DNA from: Solen grandis | Taxonomy: Eukaryota > Mollusca > Bivalvia > Adapedonta > Solenidae | Reading direction: 5' to 3' | NCBI GenBank assembly: GCA_021229015.1 | Contig: CM037794.1 | Coordinates: forward strand, 37,943,144-38,007,143 | Length of the DNA: 64,000 nt | In this document: positions 1 through 11,983 of the stretch, piece after piece | How positions within the stretch are numbered: position 1 is the first letter of the stretch | Layout: the number at the start of each line of letters is the position of its first letter | Made by a program: the position numbers and the translations under genes | The notes under the pieces: generated by a model | The model's database searches: none | Seen by the model: the letters and a program-made list of their open reading frames with translations, nothing else | What the model was told of the DNA's origin: nothing

Positions 1-640
1 AAGAACAACATGAAAATGATATTAACGACAACTTAATTATTCCTCAATGTATTGACTGCAGATTAAAGCACATGCCATGAACGTAATTAAACCATTCTTT
101 GAATCGATTCAATTGTCCAATTAAAGCTAATAACGAGGATAGGAGATAAAATACCTTTTCAGCTGTTCACCTGTGATGTTGTTCTGAAGTTATCATTGGG
201 CATTAGAATTATGCCAACAGACAATAAGCACTAAAGAAACACATCAATACGAAGACCAGGTAACACGTCCTGTTGTTCAGCATCTAGGTGCTTTCAGATA
301 TTACTTTAACCAGACAATCTCTTGTAGATTCTGTTTTTTTATTGAATCTTTGACGTAAGTAACATACGGATCAGTACATGAAGTTGTGATCTACAATGTC
401 ATCGTTGTCGCTGACTTACTTTAACTAAGACCCTCGCCGTTGCGATTTTCTTTTCTGTTGCTGATGCTTTTGTTGTTGATATTGTGGCTTGGATTCAACG
501 TACTATCAGTCAATGAGTCAGACTGTCCAACTGTAATAACAATTCGTATACAAGTGGAAACCACAACCAGTCAAAGGTATCCGGTGCGTTCTTTTGGCCG
601 GAAAGACGACTACCGAATTTCAAAAAAAAAAAAAAAAAAA
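1..640. other. AT-rich non-coding sequence
   Basis: I see no gene. The short open frame near 440-661 runs into a poly-A tract at 612-642 and shows no coding composition or splice context. The stretch ends where the left arm of the long inverted repeat begins. Confidence 0.6.
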
Positions 641-654
641 AATCACCAACTTTA

Positions 655-2650
655 TATATAAATAAAAAAGTAGGAGGTAACTTTTTCTTTTGAAAACGTA
701 CATCATGTCGTTTCAATTGTCGTAACTTCTTTTGTGTGTATTTTCATTAAATTGGTCTTATTATGCGTGGAAGGGATGAATAAAGACATACAGGTACAAC
801 AATCATTTCCTTGCTAGAGGAATCGCCCTTAAAATGTTCGCGAAGTCGAAAACGCGTTAGGTCGAAAGAGATATGACCAACAGAATATCGCCATCTCTCC
901 AGTGTAGAACTATAGAAAATCTGAAGTCACAATTTCAGTATTGAATTATATGGACAGACTTTTGCTTGAGAAGATTTTGTGACTAAATCGAAAACAAAAC
1001 TACATCAGCAATGTCACCGAGACACTCGAAAGTGAAACGATTTTAAGTTTTAATCTCATGATGATCTGGCTTTATTTGTGCTTAAAAAATGTTTATATAT
1101 TTTGTATGATACATGATTTAGCTCTGCTATTTTAATTGTCTCCATTAAGATGTGTGTTTGATATTCATGATTTTATAATTAGTTTTGAATTACCTCCCTT
1201 TATTAAAACCTCAGTGGAAAGGTATAAGTTTTGCACATATATTCTTCCGTTTTTCACCTCTCCAGGGAAGGAGGAGGATAGTTTTAAGGCAATTCTGTGA
1301 TCACCAGTTGATGCGTGAATTTTAGGTGACATAGCAGAATCCAATCAGTTCCAGTCATGTGGTCACGGGTTACTTATTTATAGGATTGAAGTGGCTAGGG
1401 CATTGTGTTGAAGATATACCGAACTTCTATTCCGTGTTCTCATGTGAACACTGCTCTATTGAGAGGGACAGATGTAGTGTAGAAAGTACACGGGCCGTAG
1501 CTGTGACAATCGGGGGATTAGGTCTTTTGGAGCCTAGCTTCTTTGACAGGACTTGGGCCTCCCTGGCCAAGTGGGTAAAGTCGCTGAGTTTAACACTCAA
1601 TTATTCCCTCACCGCGTAGGTTCGAATCCCGGGAGGGTCATTCGGATTTTCATGTGAGGAAGTCTTCCAGCTGGCTTGCGGTAGGTCGGTGGTTCTACCC
1701 GGATGCCTCGTGCATTCGAGGTCTTCCTCCACCTGTAATTAGCTGGACGTAGCTGTATGAATGAAATACTGTCGAAAGGACGGTAAACTCAAATAGTCAA
1801 GTCTTTGACAGGACTTGGCGTCAAAGCCCAGCTATCTTGTGCCAGGCAGACAGTAGCTGCAACTTAATCAGCGGGTTTTGTTCCAGCGAAGTATAGTGAC
1901 GTTAGGGTAGTTGGAACTCTAAGGGATTGGATTTTTTTAAAGTGTACAACTGGGGCAGTTTATACTGATATTATACAGTTGATTTGAACGTTTATTCACA
2001 TTTATTCTTCTTGATTTATTTGTAGCTCTAAATTAGTTGTGTATCAATCATTTTTAAATCAGCTGTGTATATATTTTTGTCCCACTTTTCGTTATCCAAT
2101 CAACTGGCTAGGCAGGCCTCTAGGAAAATTCATATAAAGTTAGCTGCATAGTTGCAGCTTTATATTTTTTTATGACGTTTTCTTAAACCCGCCGCTTAGA
2201 CGAAACACGCTACAATAGTAACTGTAGAGAATCCGCAGTTTAAACGTAGCTATTCAACGGTCAAGGTCGATTCGGATGAATTTTTAAAAAAGCAGAAAAA
2301 AGGCTGTATAAGATAAAGAATGAAATAACACGTATTCATATTAGATTTATTTGTTTCTTTTATCAGTATCTGTCCATACAATTCAACACTGATATTGTGG
2401 CTTCAGTTTTTCTTTAGTTTTACACGGGGGAGATGGCGAAATCCTGTCGGTCATATCTCTTTCGACCAAACGCGTTTTCGACTTCGCGAACATTTTTAGG
2501 GCGATTCCTCTAGCAATGAAATGATTGTTGTACCTGTATGTCTTTATTAATCCCTTCCATGAAAATAAACACAAAAGAAGTTACGACAATTGAAACGACA
2601 TGATGTACGTTTTCAATAGAAAAAGTTACCTACCTTTTTATTATAGATAC
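655..2650. repeat. Long inverted repeat, possible foldback or long-TIR element
   Basis: The segment at about 655-957 reappears as its reverse complement at about 2366-2650. Landmarks in both arms are GAAAACGTACATCATGTCG, TAAAGACATACAGGTACAAC and GTTCGCGAAGTCGAAAACGC. By eye the arms match at roughly 90%, and the left arm carries about 20 extra bases near 747-766. The ~1.4 kb spacer carries SINE A1 and nothing else recognisable. A 63-codon minus-strand frame in the right arm (2383-2574) is not preserved in the left arm, so I treat it as chance. The layout fits a non-autonomous transposon with long terminal inverted repeats or an inverted duplication. No transposase is visible. Confidence 0.75.
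1557..1801 (+). mobile_element. SINE family A, copy A1, full length with target-site duplication
   Basis: This tRNA-derived SINE is flanked by a perfect 17-bp direct repeat, TCTTTGACAGGACTTGG, at 1540-1556 and 1802-1818. The head resembles a tRNA: box A-like TGGCCAAGTGGGTAAAGTCG and box B GGTTCGAATCC (about 1619-1629). The body contains the family core CTTGCGGTAGGTCGGTGGTT. The tail is TGAAATACTGTCGAAAGGAC followed by AAACTCAAATAGTCAAG. The duplication edges and the RNA polymerase III box order fix the strand. It sits in the spacer of the long inverted repeat, so it inserted there afterwards or was carried along. Confidence 0.85.
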
Positions 2651-2701
2651 TGTAAGGTCATTGATTTTTTTTAAAAAATGGACAGCAACATACCAAGTAC
2701 C

Positions 2702-2868
2702 TTTGCAACCAGTAACAATTTCCTTACACTTGGCCAACCAGTCCAGTTGCAGATCTTATTTGTTGAGCGCCAAACAAGGGAAATACACCATTTGAGTCGC
2801 GACCGGGATCGAACCCACGACCTTTCGGTTAAAGAGCTGACGCTCTAACCATTCCACCACCAGAACTG
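2702..2868 (-). mobile_element. SINE family B, copy B2, 3'-truncated
   Basis: Read on the minus strand, the head has box A-like TGGTGGAATGGTTAGAGCG (2841-2859) and box B GGTTCGATCCC (about 2806-2816). The family B core follows, with TTTGGCGCTCAACA and GGACTGGTTGGCC. The shared CTGAAATACTGTCG tail is missing, so the element stops near 2702. Anticodon-region pairing is poor, so it is not a functional tRNA. Confidence 0.7.
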
Positions 2869-2959
2869 ATGTCATTCTGGTCATTTGGGTGTCTCGTGTG
2901 GAGAAACTTTGTCTAAACTTTGGGGTCAGTCGACAATAGAACCAGGGTCAGAGGTCGTG

Positions 2960-3830
2960 CAATTTACCCTTGGGCAAATCATCAGACAATAAAGATGTTG
3001 TTTTTTTTAATGAACATTGTCTATTTACTGATGAGAACAGTTAAAAATAAACCTTTGAATTTAATAGCTAAATACGTCTTGAATTGAAATTGAATAAGCC
3101 TAAGGAACCCCGTTTTTTTCTGAGAAATAAAAGAGTTTGCTTGTAGTTAAGTACTGTACTGTTGTCCAACCAAAGGCGTTGTTACAAAACGGAGTTGACG
3201 TTAACAAAGTTAATTGCAGCAAATTTCTGGATTTACTCCAATTTCTCGGATAAACGCGTTTATTACGTTGAAATTTTCATCTGATATGTACTAAGCTCAT
3301 AAGAAAATAAATTACTTATTTCTCAAATTCGGTACAGCATTATGGAATAAAAAGGCCTTTTGAGCATTTTAACAAGATGAAATGGACTTTTAAATTGTAA
3401 ACTTGATATAAAACCATAGAATAAAAGTAATACAATTTTGTCACGATATGGTCACCAAGTTAAGCAATTTTGAAATAAGGTTAAATAGTGTATTTAATTG
3501 ATTTTTTCGTCATTATTTTTTACTATTGATATCTATATCTGCATTTTTTTTCCGTGCAGCATAATCGAACTAAAAAGAAACGTCGTCGTCTATTGAAGCA
3601 ATATTAAAATATACTTAACTAAGCAGGAATAAGAGTTTTACTACATTGAAATATACTTTCGTATTTCATTATTTTTCGTACAGCGTATAAATTAAAACAA
3701 AAAATGAGTACACGTTTGTAAAATATAATTGCTGAACTTGGCAACCTGTTTGTTTTAGGCATCAATATTTTGAAAATACTTTGAATTACATATGCGACCT
3801 TAAAGTGGCGACCACCTGCGTCACGCATCC
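2960..3830. other. AT-rich intergenic sequence
   Basis: I see only AT-rich sequence with short T and A runs, and no conserved motif, splice pattern or repeat I can tie to another place in the window. Confidence 0.5.
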
Positions 3831-3968
3831 CTTGTCTCCTATGACGAGGCAAGTTTAACCATGATATATGTCCATATTGCCTCTATTGGGTTGGGAACGT
3901 GTCCTCGTCTTTTTTCTAACCTTTGCTGGCAGTTAGCCAAAAAAGATGCTGTATTGTGATTAACGGGT

Positions 3969-4005
3969 TGCCGCGATAGTGTTTCAGTCATATGGCGACG
4001 CTTAT
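3969..4005 (-). mobile_element. SINE tail fragment
   Basis: On the minus strand this reads GCCATATGACTGAAACACTA followed by TCGCGGC, a diverged copy of the tail shared by families A and B. A similar variant with the same TATCGCGGC ending lies on the plus strand at 14472-14510, which suggests a third subfamily. Confidence 0.5.
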
Positions 4006-4114
4006 ACTTTATTAAGGGTTGATGAATATCTCGTGTATACCAGGGAGTCCATTGTAGAACTAACAAGCTGTCGCCAGTTTCGGAAATTACGTGTGACCTG
4101 GCGGAGACTTGTAC

Positions 4115-4402
4115 CGGCCTTGATGTCCGAGTAATTAGAGCATCTGTTCCAGACTCGGGAGGTCTTAGGTTCGATCCCCGGCCGTGACATACCAGAAGAT
4201 GGTAGTGGTCTAGCATCTTTGTTTGGTGCTCAGCATATAAAGGTAGTTCCAGGACTGGTTGGCCCGGTGTCAGGATAATGTGACTGGGTGTGGTACCATG
4301 CCACTTGTCTACGGCGAGATACTGCTCACTACTACATGTATATGAGTCTCATGTATCTCCAAATGACTGAAATACTGTCGGCGGGTGTTAAAAACGGGGA
4401 GT
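4115..4402 (+). mobile_element. SINE family B, copy B1, near full length
   Basis: The tRNA-like head has box A-like TGATGTCCGAGTAATTAGAG (4121-4140) and box B GGTTCGATCCC (about 4168-4178). The B core follows, with GGTGCTCAGCATATAAAGG and GGACTGGTTGGCCCGGTGTC, and the tail is AATGACTGAAATACTGTCGG then CGGGTGTTAAAAAC. The overlapping minus-strand frames of 62 and 125 codons are therefore transposon sequence read backwards. Confidence 0.8.
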
Positions 4403-4915
4403 CGTACCCACAGCGGATCTCCCAAAGTTAGTAATAAAAACAACAACCTGTGTTCCGTTAGAAAACTGTGGGAGATGAGATCTCTATATTTGTTCACAAA
4501 ACCTTCTTAATATCATTGGGGATAAGATTGCTGGATGCTACTAAAGTTTCCTCAATGTTGATGATGCTGATACATTCTGTGTGTTGACAGCATGCTGGTT
4601 CTCGGAGTACGACCATGACATACAAGATGGATGCGATCATTGGAGTGGCCATAGCGGTTGAAACATCAGAGAAAAATAGTTCGCCGGCCTCAAGTGGGGT
4701 TGGGAGACCAGTTCGCCTTATCCCGGAGAAAAGTGAATACCCACACTGACGTCATATTTAAAATTCTTATATACGTACAACTTCAGCTTAATTGTAACAT
4801 GTTTTATTAAATTTGTTTTATTGGCAGTATGGGCAATGTTAGGCCAGCATCTTTGTGCTCGATGAAAATAGTAATACAATTGTAATAAGAATATTAGTAA
4901 TAGATTATAAAAACT

Positions 4916-5163
4916 TGACTATATGAGTATACCGTCCCTTCGACAGTATTTCAGCCATATAGCGACGACCAGCCAATTACAGGTGGAGGAAGACCCCGAA
5001 TGCACGGAGGCATCCAGGTAGGACCACCGACCTACCGCAAGCCAGCTGGAAGACTATCTCACATGAAAATCCGATTAGCACTGCCGGGATTCGAACCCAC
5101 GCGGTGAGGGACTGAGTGAGTGCTTAAGTCAGCGCATTTACCCTCTCGGCCACCGAGGCCCCT
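4916..5163 (-). mobile_element. SINE family A, copy A2, full length
   Basis: The reverse complement runs from a tRNA-like head, GGCCTCGGTGGCCGAGAGGG (top at 5163), through box B GGTTCGAATCC and the core CTTGCGGTAGGTCGGTGGT, to the tail CTGAAATACTGTCGAAGGGA and TAGTCAAG at 4916. It aligns end to end with A1 by eye. I see no convincing target-site duplication, only a weak ATAAAAACTT versus ATAATAACTT match. Confidence 0.82.
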
Positions 5164-5182
5164 AATAATAACTTTTGATAAT

Positions 5183-5235
5183 AATGAAAATAATGATGAT
5201 GATGATGATGATGATGGTGATGCCGATGCTAAGTT
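5183..5235 (+). repeat. GAT trinucleotide microsatellite
   Basis: A run of about eight GAT units with flanking imperfect units lies just upstream of the head of SINE A2. It makes a short chance frame rich in Asp. Confidence 0.85.
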
Positions 5236-5309
5236 TGCAGTACTGAATCACCCAAACATAGATGGCTACATAACTTTAGTCATTAAATGTAGGGACATTA
5301 AACTTTAAG

Positions 5310-6145
5310 CTAATATCCATGTCGTATGCGTTATCTCCTGTAAATTGCGGTCATTTGCGAAGAAACATAAAACGGGGATATATCTGAAATGTGTTCAAAT
5401 TGATGAATGAGAATAAAACTACATGACTGTAAAGATAGCGTTGCGTAATGAGAAATAGGCGTTGCAATAAAAATCAGTGTATGTTTTCGTCAAAATAATT
5501 GTTTAATTATTTACTTTCACGTCTTTTCTTGTAATTGCTGTTGTTTTAGGAATGTCCCATGATGAAGATGTTAAAGTGTAATGTCATAATATTTCCTTCT
5601 TGCTCACAAATTTTATCTTTATCTCCATTTATGTCTTTGTCCGGAGAACGTGTCCAAAAGACAAAAACCTGTTCTTTTCGTTTAGTCGAGCTTTCTTGAT
5701 ATTTACTCATTTCTATCAACCGCCACTAATATAAAATTAAAGAAAATTGACGCTAGGTCGCAAATAAACATGACATATTTCACTGATGCCATCAAGAGAA
5801 GATTACTGGACATGCAAAGCCTTTTAGACTATACAGAGATTTATCTGATGCTATCTCTTTATTTTCATACCCTTCCTTATAAAATAAATCGATATTTCCT
5901 AACCGTCTTTACTATTTGCATCTGTGGTCTAAAATTAATTTCATGACTTGTATGAAATGATAAAAATGTTTATTACGCCGTGTTTTTATTCTCAAGATAA
6001 CTCATTGTTCTCGACATTGTTAAAACAATATTAGATATTCGGCGCCATGACGGTTTATCTAACTTTATGATTTATCCTTTACTAAACCCATTTGTAGAAA
6101 TAAAACAAACGCACAAACACATGAATATAAAATTATCTCATAATA
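5310..6145. other. AT-rich non-coding sequence
   Basis: No gene or repeat copy is recognisable here. Confidence 0.5.
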
Positions 6146-6148
6146 ACA

Positions 6149-6275
6149 TTAATCAACTACAAACGTTTATATATATATATATCATAATTATATTAATCAA
6201 CTACAGGCGTTTTATCATATATATATATATCATAATTACATTAATCAACTACAGACGTTTTTATTATATATATAT
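6149..6275. repeat. Three tandem ~45-bp units with TA cores
   Basis: TTAATCAACTACA begins at 6149, 6193 and 6241 (periods 44 and 48). Each unit continues into an (AT)n block of variable length, so this is a compound mini/microsatellite whose length changes come from the TA runs. Confidence 0.85.
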
Positions 6276-6819
6276 TTTTTCTCTGTTGTTGTTGTAAACT
6301 AAGCAATTCCGTGTTACATGTACTAAAATAATAATGCTGCGAAATCTAAGCACAGCCTTATCAGCGCCTTTCTTAATGTTTCTTTTCACAATGTACTGGA
6401 AGATAATACAATACATAAACTGTTTCTATAAATAGAGACTCTTTCTCAACTCTACGGTCATCTACAGAAAAAAATAATCAACCATTGGTTTACACCGAGA
6501 ACATAACGGATAAAACAGACGTTTTATCAAGACGGTTACAATGCTCCATTGTTAACACACACATAAAAATTTGAATGTCAGAAATACATAGTAATACATA
6601 CAGAAATAACCTTTGAACTTCCAAGCAGGAAAACCCCCCCAAACAACAACAACAACAACAAAAAACATCAAACAAAAATGAAAATATATATTTACTTGAT
6701 GATTATACATACAAAAGTTTACATTTTGCATAATTGCTGTTGTTATTTTTATGGCTTTATATAGAAAAAACGATACTTTTCTTCCTTCTTTCTTTCTTTT
6801 ATTGTAATATATAATTGTT

Positions 6820-7069
6820 GGGTGCCTGGATAGCGTAGTGTAACGTGCCTCGTTCTCACTAATGCGTGCCGAGTTCGATTCCTGGTCACGTACGTAAGAT
6901 GGTGCAGTGGTCGCCCGTTCTGACACGTGGGTTTTTTTCCGGGCTCTCCGGTTTCCTCTTACAATAATGACCATATAAGCCGCCATCAGAGCCACCGAGA
7001 GTGATTAATATAAGTTGCGATAATTTGTTTCGTAATCGATGTAAAATAAATAAAGTTTAAATATACATG
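6820..7069 (+). mobile_element. SINE family C with target-site duplication
   Basis: A tRNA-like head (box A-like TGGATAGCGTAGTGTAACG, box B GAGTTCGATTCC near 6869-6880) leads into a core containing CCGGGCTCTCCGGTTTCCTC and ends GTAAAATAAATAAAGTTT. The 10-bp direct repeat TATAATTGTT flanks it at 6810-6819 and 7070-7079. The core and A-rich tail differ from families A and B. A 147-codon minus-strand frame across it is a read-through of the SINE and not a gene. Confidence 0.75.
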
Positions 7070-7079
7070 TATAATTGTT

Positions 7080-7700
7080 TAAAATGAATCACTGAAAGAA
7101 CATAAATTTTCAACGGGTACTCATCTGAGTTGATATCCATTTTAGTTGCCTCTGACCTAGAGTTAATATACGAATTATATACAAAGACAATTTCTTCTAG
7201 TGCATTTTCAACGAAATGTTATTTCATCAAAAGATTATATGATTTTAAATAGCATTGTATCAAATAGAATTTCGTAACCTTGATTATTAATGTGCTTTAT
7301 AAACGTATTCATACGTGACTTTAACATGCATACATTGTACATTTATTTCAGTAAAGACGTTTATAAATTCATTCCAAGAAGACGGATGATTATACCAGAG
7401 ATCAGCCATAGAAACTTTTCCATAATCATAACGCGCGTCATATACGGCCATTTCTGAGATATTGATATGTCATAAAATACAGTGTGCGAAAACTTGGCTG
7501 CAAAATTATATAGCTCTACACATATAAGGGAACATCCGTCAACACCAATAACATTTATACAATATTGTCTGCATGAATCATTAAATTCAATATATTAATA
7601 AAGGGAATAATTCAGTCCGTCAGACAAATTATAAATTAGCAACATAATTGTTTAGTTTGTGAGAGAAATTAGCAGTCACGAATAAACCAAGTAATGTTTA
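7080..7700. other. AT-rich non-coding sequence
   Basis: I see no coding signal, tandem array or repeat family member here. Confidence 0.5.
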
Positions 7701-7705
7701 TTGGA

Positions 7706-7930
7706 TGGGTTTAACGTCCCACCGACAGTATTTCAGTCATTTGGAGACTATGTCTACTTGAGACAGATATAGTGCTGCTACACTGTAGTATCACGCCGTT
7801 GACATGTGGCATGATGCAACAACCAGTACAGGGCCAAACACTCATAGAAGAGAAAAAATTTGCCAGTACCATATTTTTACGAATTGTATGATGCGGTCGG
7901 AGATCGAACCTATGATCCCCGGATTAAACA
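7706..7930 (-). mobile_element. SINE family B, copy B3
   Basis: The tail comes first on the plus strand: GGGTTTAACGTCCCACCGAC, then CAGTATTTCAGTCATTTGGA. The core has GACATGTGGCATGATGC, and the head has the inverted box B GGAGATCGAACCT near 7899-7911. The core is partly rearranged between about 7820 and 7880. Confidence 0.75.
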
Positions 7931-8333
7931 TAGACAGCAAGAACTAAACTTTATAAAATAATCCGTTTCCACTAATGCTTTTGCATTTATAATCATTATA
8001 GTCATTAATTGGGTTTAAGACTACCCGAAACAAAATCATTTATTCTCCGTCTAGCATTTCAAATGTCAGATCTCGATGGATTAGTAACCTTATATGAAAC
8101 AAATTAGGCAATCTAGCCGATGCACGGGAATCCAATGGAAACGTCATGTAAACTTCATCATTATTAAATGCATGATTTCAACTCACTGGTAGGTTTACGA
8201 GACTTTCTTAGAAACAGCATCGAACGTCATTCAGGGGTGGGGCAGTATCTATGTCGGTTAGAACTCACATAGAAATTGCCTATTCATGTCTTCTAACCTA
8301 TACTTGATATGTGTATTTTTTTCTGTGTGTGTT

Positions 8334-8350
8334 GGGGGGGGGGGGGGGGG
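8334..8350 (+). repeat. Poly-G run of 17
   Basis: Seventeen consecutive G follow a TGTGTGTGTTG stretch. Such a run can form intramolecular quadruplexes and is prone to length error. Confidence 0.9.
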
Positions 8351-8459
8351 CAGATACCAAAATAAACAAATATATTGTAACGCTTTTTTTCCATATAATT
8401 CTTCCTTTGTCTGCTGTCTATGAATTTTTTCATAATTTGCACGATGTGACGTCATTCAT

Positions 8460-9970
8460 AATTGATTTGACGTCATTTATTATTTTTTAACTCAGTTAAA
8501 AAGGTATCGTACTCTTCCTTGATTATTTCTCAGTCTTTTTAGGCAAAAACATAAATAACGTGTGATTCATCATTAAATTTAAGATACACTTGATATACAT
8601 CAACTGGTCAAAGTCTGACAAAGTTTCAAATAATGTAGAGGATATAGTGTCTTATTATCATTCGATGTTCTATCCGCGAGTATGAGTTTAGTAATTGAAA
8701 TTTTAGAAAATGTCGTATTCCCTTGACTCACGATGCATTCTTTTCTACATTTTGTCTTCTTGTGTCTAGTTCGTCTAGCATATTTTATTTAAAAATATAA
8801 TTTTCGGGTTACCACGCAGAGGTTTTGTTAAATCAATCACGCGACGTTGAAAAATAGACCGCGGTTTCAAAAGAATAATAGAAAATGGTTTCAAATTTGA
8901 ATTTACAACCTTATGAAAGCTCTTAAAGTTGTTTGTGTTTATCTAATGTCAGGCATTGTGTTGCAGACGTAGATAAACGGCTTTTTCGTCTGGTAATCCA
9001 AAATGGGTGCAGAGATTTTATTTTATTTGAAATTTAGAGTTCAAGATGAATCTGCATTACTTTACCGTTTGGCGGATCGCGTGTCAAAATATAGTTGCTT
9101 TCAAATTTGTGTTTTTTTTTTATTTTTACAAAACTACACACATTGCATAATAATTTCAGAATTTACAGGGTTTGTACATTATTTGCAGGAAATATTTTCG
9201 AAGACAGACAAAATAGTGTCGGGTTTATTTACGCCAGTTTTTCCTTTATGTCCTCCAAACTTTTACATCTTTTAAGATGCATTATGAAATGTCTCATGTT
9301 CTTTTCCTTTTTGGAACATATGTACCGGTGACTAAAAATGTGACCTAAAATAAAATGGTTTGAAGGATTGTAAATTAAACATTATTGGTTCATTGTTTCC
9401 ATTAAAATTTGCAGTCTTGCTTTGAGCTGAATAATACAGATATTCATGGCATTTCCTATTTGTAACACAGCATGAATATCTAAAAACTGAGCAATTCTTT
9501 AAATACTGAATAGAGTCGGAACAAACTTCACCACTCTTTTCTTTTTTTACAAAATATGAAAGTTATGACATGAATAATTATTTTATCGACTCAAGACCAT
9601 TTGAATATCGTTCAAAGTGCTTAAGTTCACTTGGGCCTCAGTAAAGTTGACGGAATTGTGGCCATATTAAGATATTTCTTAAACGTAGGTTTAATGTTTT
9701 TCAAATCCGTTACTTTCTCAAATATCAATTTCTCCAACTAAATATCCAGTTTACTTTAGCAATGAAACAATTATATATACTATAACTGACATTTTTCTAT
9801 AAAAAAAAATAGATCAGTGAAAAATATTATCTATAAAACGCTTTTTTACACTGAAGAGTAAAAAAAACAACAAAGAAATATAAATGTATTTTTGATATAT
9901 GATCTCTGTATATATATAGTTAATTCTCCAAATTAATGTTCTCTTTATCGTATGTAATAAGTAAGGGAAC
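8460..9970. other. AT-rich non-coding sequence
   Basis: Two overlapping short frames at 9003-9331 have no recognisable motif, codon bias or splice sites, so I do not call them. No repeat family member is identified. Confidence 0.5.
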
Positions 9971-9975
9971 ATTAT

Positions 9976-10136
9976 TAAGATGCATCTAATATATATTTGA
10001 TGCGGCAGTTACTGTGTATGTTTGTATGTCATGTGATCTTGTTTATTACAAATTTTATGATGAGGTGTATATTATGCTCAAGTCAATACCGGTAAGATGC
10101 ATCTAATATATATTTGATGCGGCAATTACTGTGTAT
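9976..10136. repeat. 44-bp direct duplication, 117 bp apart
   Basis: The 44-bp segment starting TAAGATGCATCTAATATATA and ending ACTGTGTAT occurs at 9976-10019 and 10093-10136 with a single G/A difference. Confidence 0.9.
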
Positions 10137-10139
10137 TCA

Positions 10140-11680
10140 GGCAAGCCCCTGAATACAATTCTTATTTGTTCTATATAAACTTTATTTCTTAACTCTTTTC
10201 CAAGACTAGGTCCCACGTGCACGATCTCAGTCTCAAATACCAAAATCAAATCAACATTGAATTTAGTGGCTGCGGACATCGTACTTCAGTTCATTTTTTT
10301 TTCCAGAACACGTTGCATGGCTTTAATTTAACTTGAGTTTTAAGCTCCTGCATTTGTCAGAGAGCTTTCTAAACCATTATTTGTTTATTCTGCATTTGAA
10401 ATTAAGTCGAATTCTGAAGGGAGTACTTTTATTTGCCATGTTCATGATTAAAGAAAGTTAAATTAATAAAACTTGAATTTGAAGCATGTACTTCTGTTTC
10501 AATGTTCTATTTAACCAATTATAATACCAATTAGTGTCTAAGTCCAATTGAATAGGAGAGGACCCGTTTGTTAAGTTACCTCTAGTTTTCAAACCTAAGA
10601 AGAATTTTGTTTTAAATACATGTATCTTACATTCACCGTAAACATTTCCATGGGAGTGCAAAGCAAAACCGTAATACACAGATTCATGCAGCATATAAAC
10701 GTTTAACGAAATATCTGGACCTATCGATTTTGTCGCTGTAAAATTAAAGGTAAAATTGGATTAATGGTAGCCTAAGTATTAAAAAGCTATATACAAGGTA
10801 ATTAAAGGTTTTCCCACGAAGTGCTAATCAAATTTGCTGGATCGAAGTTGGTCGCTCGTTACGGTAAAGAATAAATTACAGACTGGTCGTGTTAAATGTT
10901 AGTCATGTTTTCACTTGAGACCGTTATTCAAACCAATTATTTTTCCAATCTGAGTCTTCCATTCGCAAATGATATTCGAATTTTTATATGATTTGGAACC
11001 ATTATGGACCCTGTACATCCATTTGTCGAAAATATATTTTTTAATATGAGTTCTTTACCAGTAATTAATATTCTAATTACGTAATAATCACGAAATGCCT
11101 TTTTAATAATAATTCCTAAATACGCAGTAAATTGCGCATCGGCAAAATGAAGTCGACGTGATGCAAAACAAAATGATTTTCGCAAAGCCACTTTAAGGGC
11201 TCCGTAGAAAGGATTGTACTCTTAAAATTATTATAATTGACGTTGATTACTTTCTTCATCCTACGGCGAAAACTTCCATTTCCTGTTTGTGATATGTACG
11301 TCGGTTACAACATAGTTAGGCGAAAGAATAACAATGGTTTCTTTGTATGTACCCAGTTTCTTTGGGGTAAATTTTGCTTTTTTTTTAAAAGAAATTGTGT
11401 GTGCTTCTGCACGTGCCTCATTTTTAGGGTTAATGAGGCCTAAAAGAAAAATAACCCGACCCTACCTAGCGATAACCTTCCCTACCATACTTTTTTAAGA
11501 CCGTTACTTTTAACACTCATTTTGGCCTTACTGTAAGACATATTCTATTGATATACGTACATGCACTCTATCACTGATAATTATATTAAACAACAGGTAA
11601 AGATAAGCATAATTAAGCAATTGACCTGATATCAGGTGAACTAAGTATATTCTTTCACTTATTACTTTCTATCTATTAAC
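10140..11680. other. AT-rich non-coding sequence
   Basis: Frames of 68-84 codons at 10.4-11.4 kb show no known motif and no coding composition. No repeat copies are recognised. Confidence 0.5.
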
Positions 11681-11682
11681 CC

Positions 11683-11768
11683 GTCATGGCTATAGGTTCA
11701 ATTCCCGGTCCATTCACTTGGATTTTTATTACCCTACAGCAAGCTTACAGTAGGTCGGTGGTTACTGA
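11683..11768 (+). mobile_element. Degenerate SINE family A fragment
   Basis: Box B-like GGTTCAATTCCCGG is followed by a shortened family A core with CTTACAGTAGGTCGGTGGTT. The 5' head half and the tail are missing. Confidence 0.55.
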
Positions 11769-11983
11769 CGTCAATTTAGAAATAAGACGTTCTCATAACT
11801 CATAATTATACTAGTTCCTGTCAACATTCCCTGGGCTGGACCAGTTCTTGGTATCAAGGAAGGCAATGACAAATTCTTGTTCCAATTAGGTAACGAATCC
11901 GCAGTCATATATTACCTCTTATATCATGTTTATTTCATATCATATTACACATTTATCATAAGTAACAATCGCATCATGTACGC

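Noticed and set aside
4115..4190. True tRNA gene candidate
   Set aside because: A and B boxes are present but the cloverleaf is not, and a SINE body and tail follow. The same holds for the heads at 1557, 2868, 5163, 6820, 20020, 23770, 35290 and 43632.
3839..4216. 125-codon minus-strand open frame
   Set aside because: Its middle is the reverse of SINE B1 (tRNA-like head at 4115-4190), so it is a chance frame through a transposon.
6552..6995. 147-codon minus-strand open frame, the longest on that strand
   Set aside because: It runs through the reverse of SINE C and AT-rich simple sequence; no motif or coding bias.
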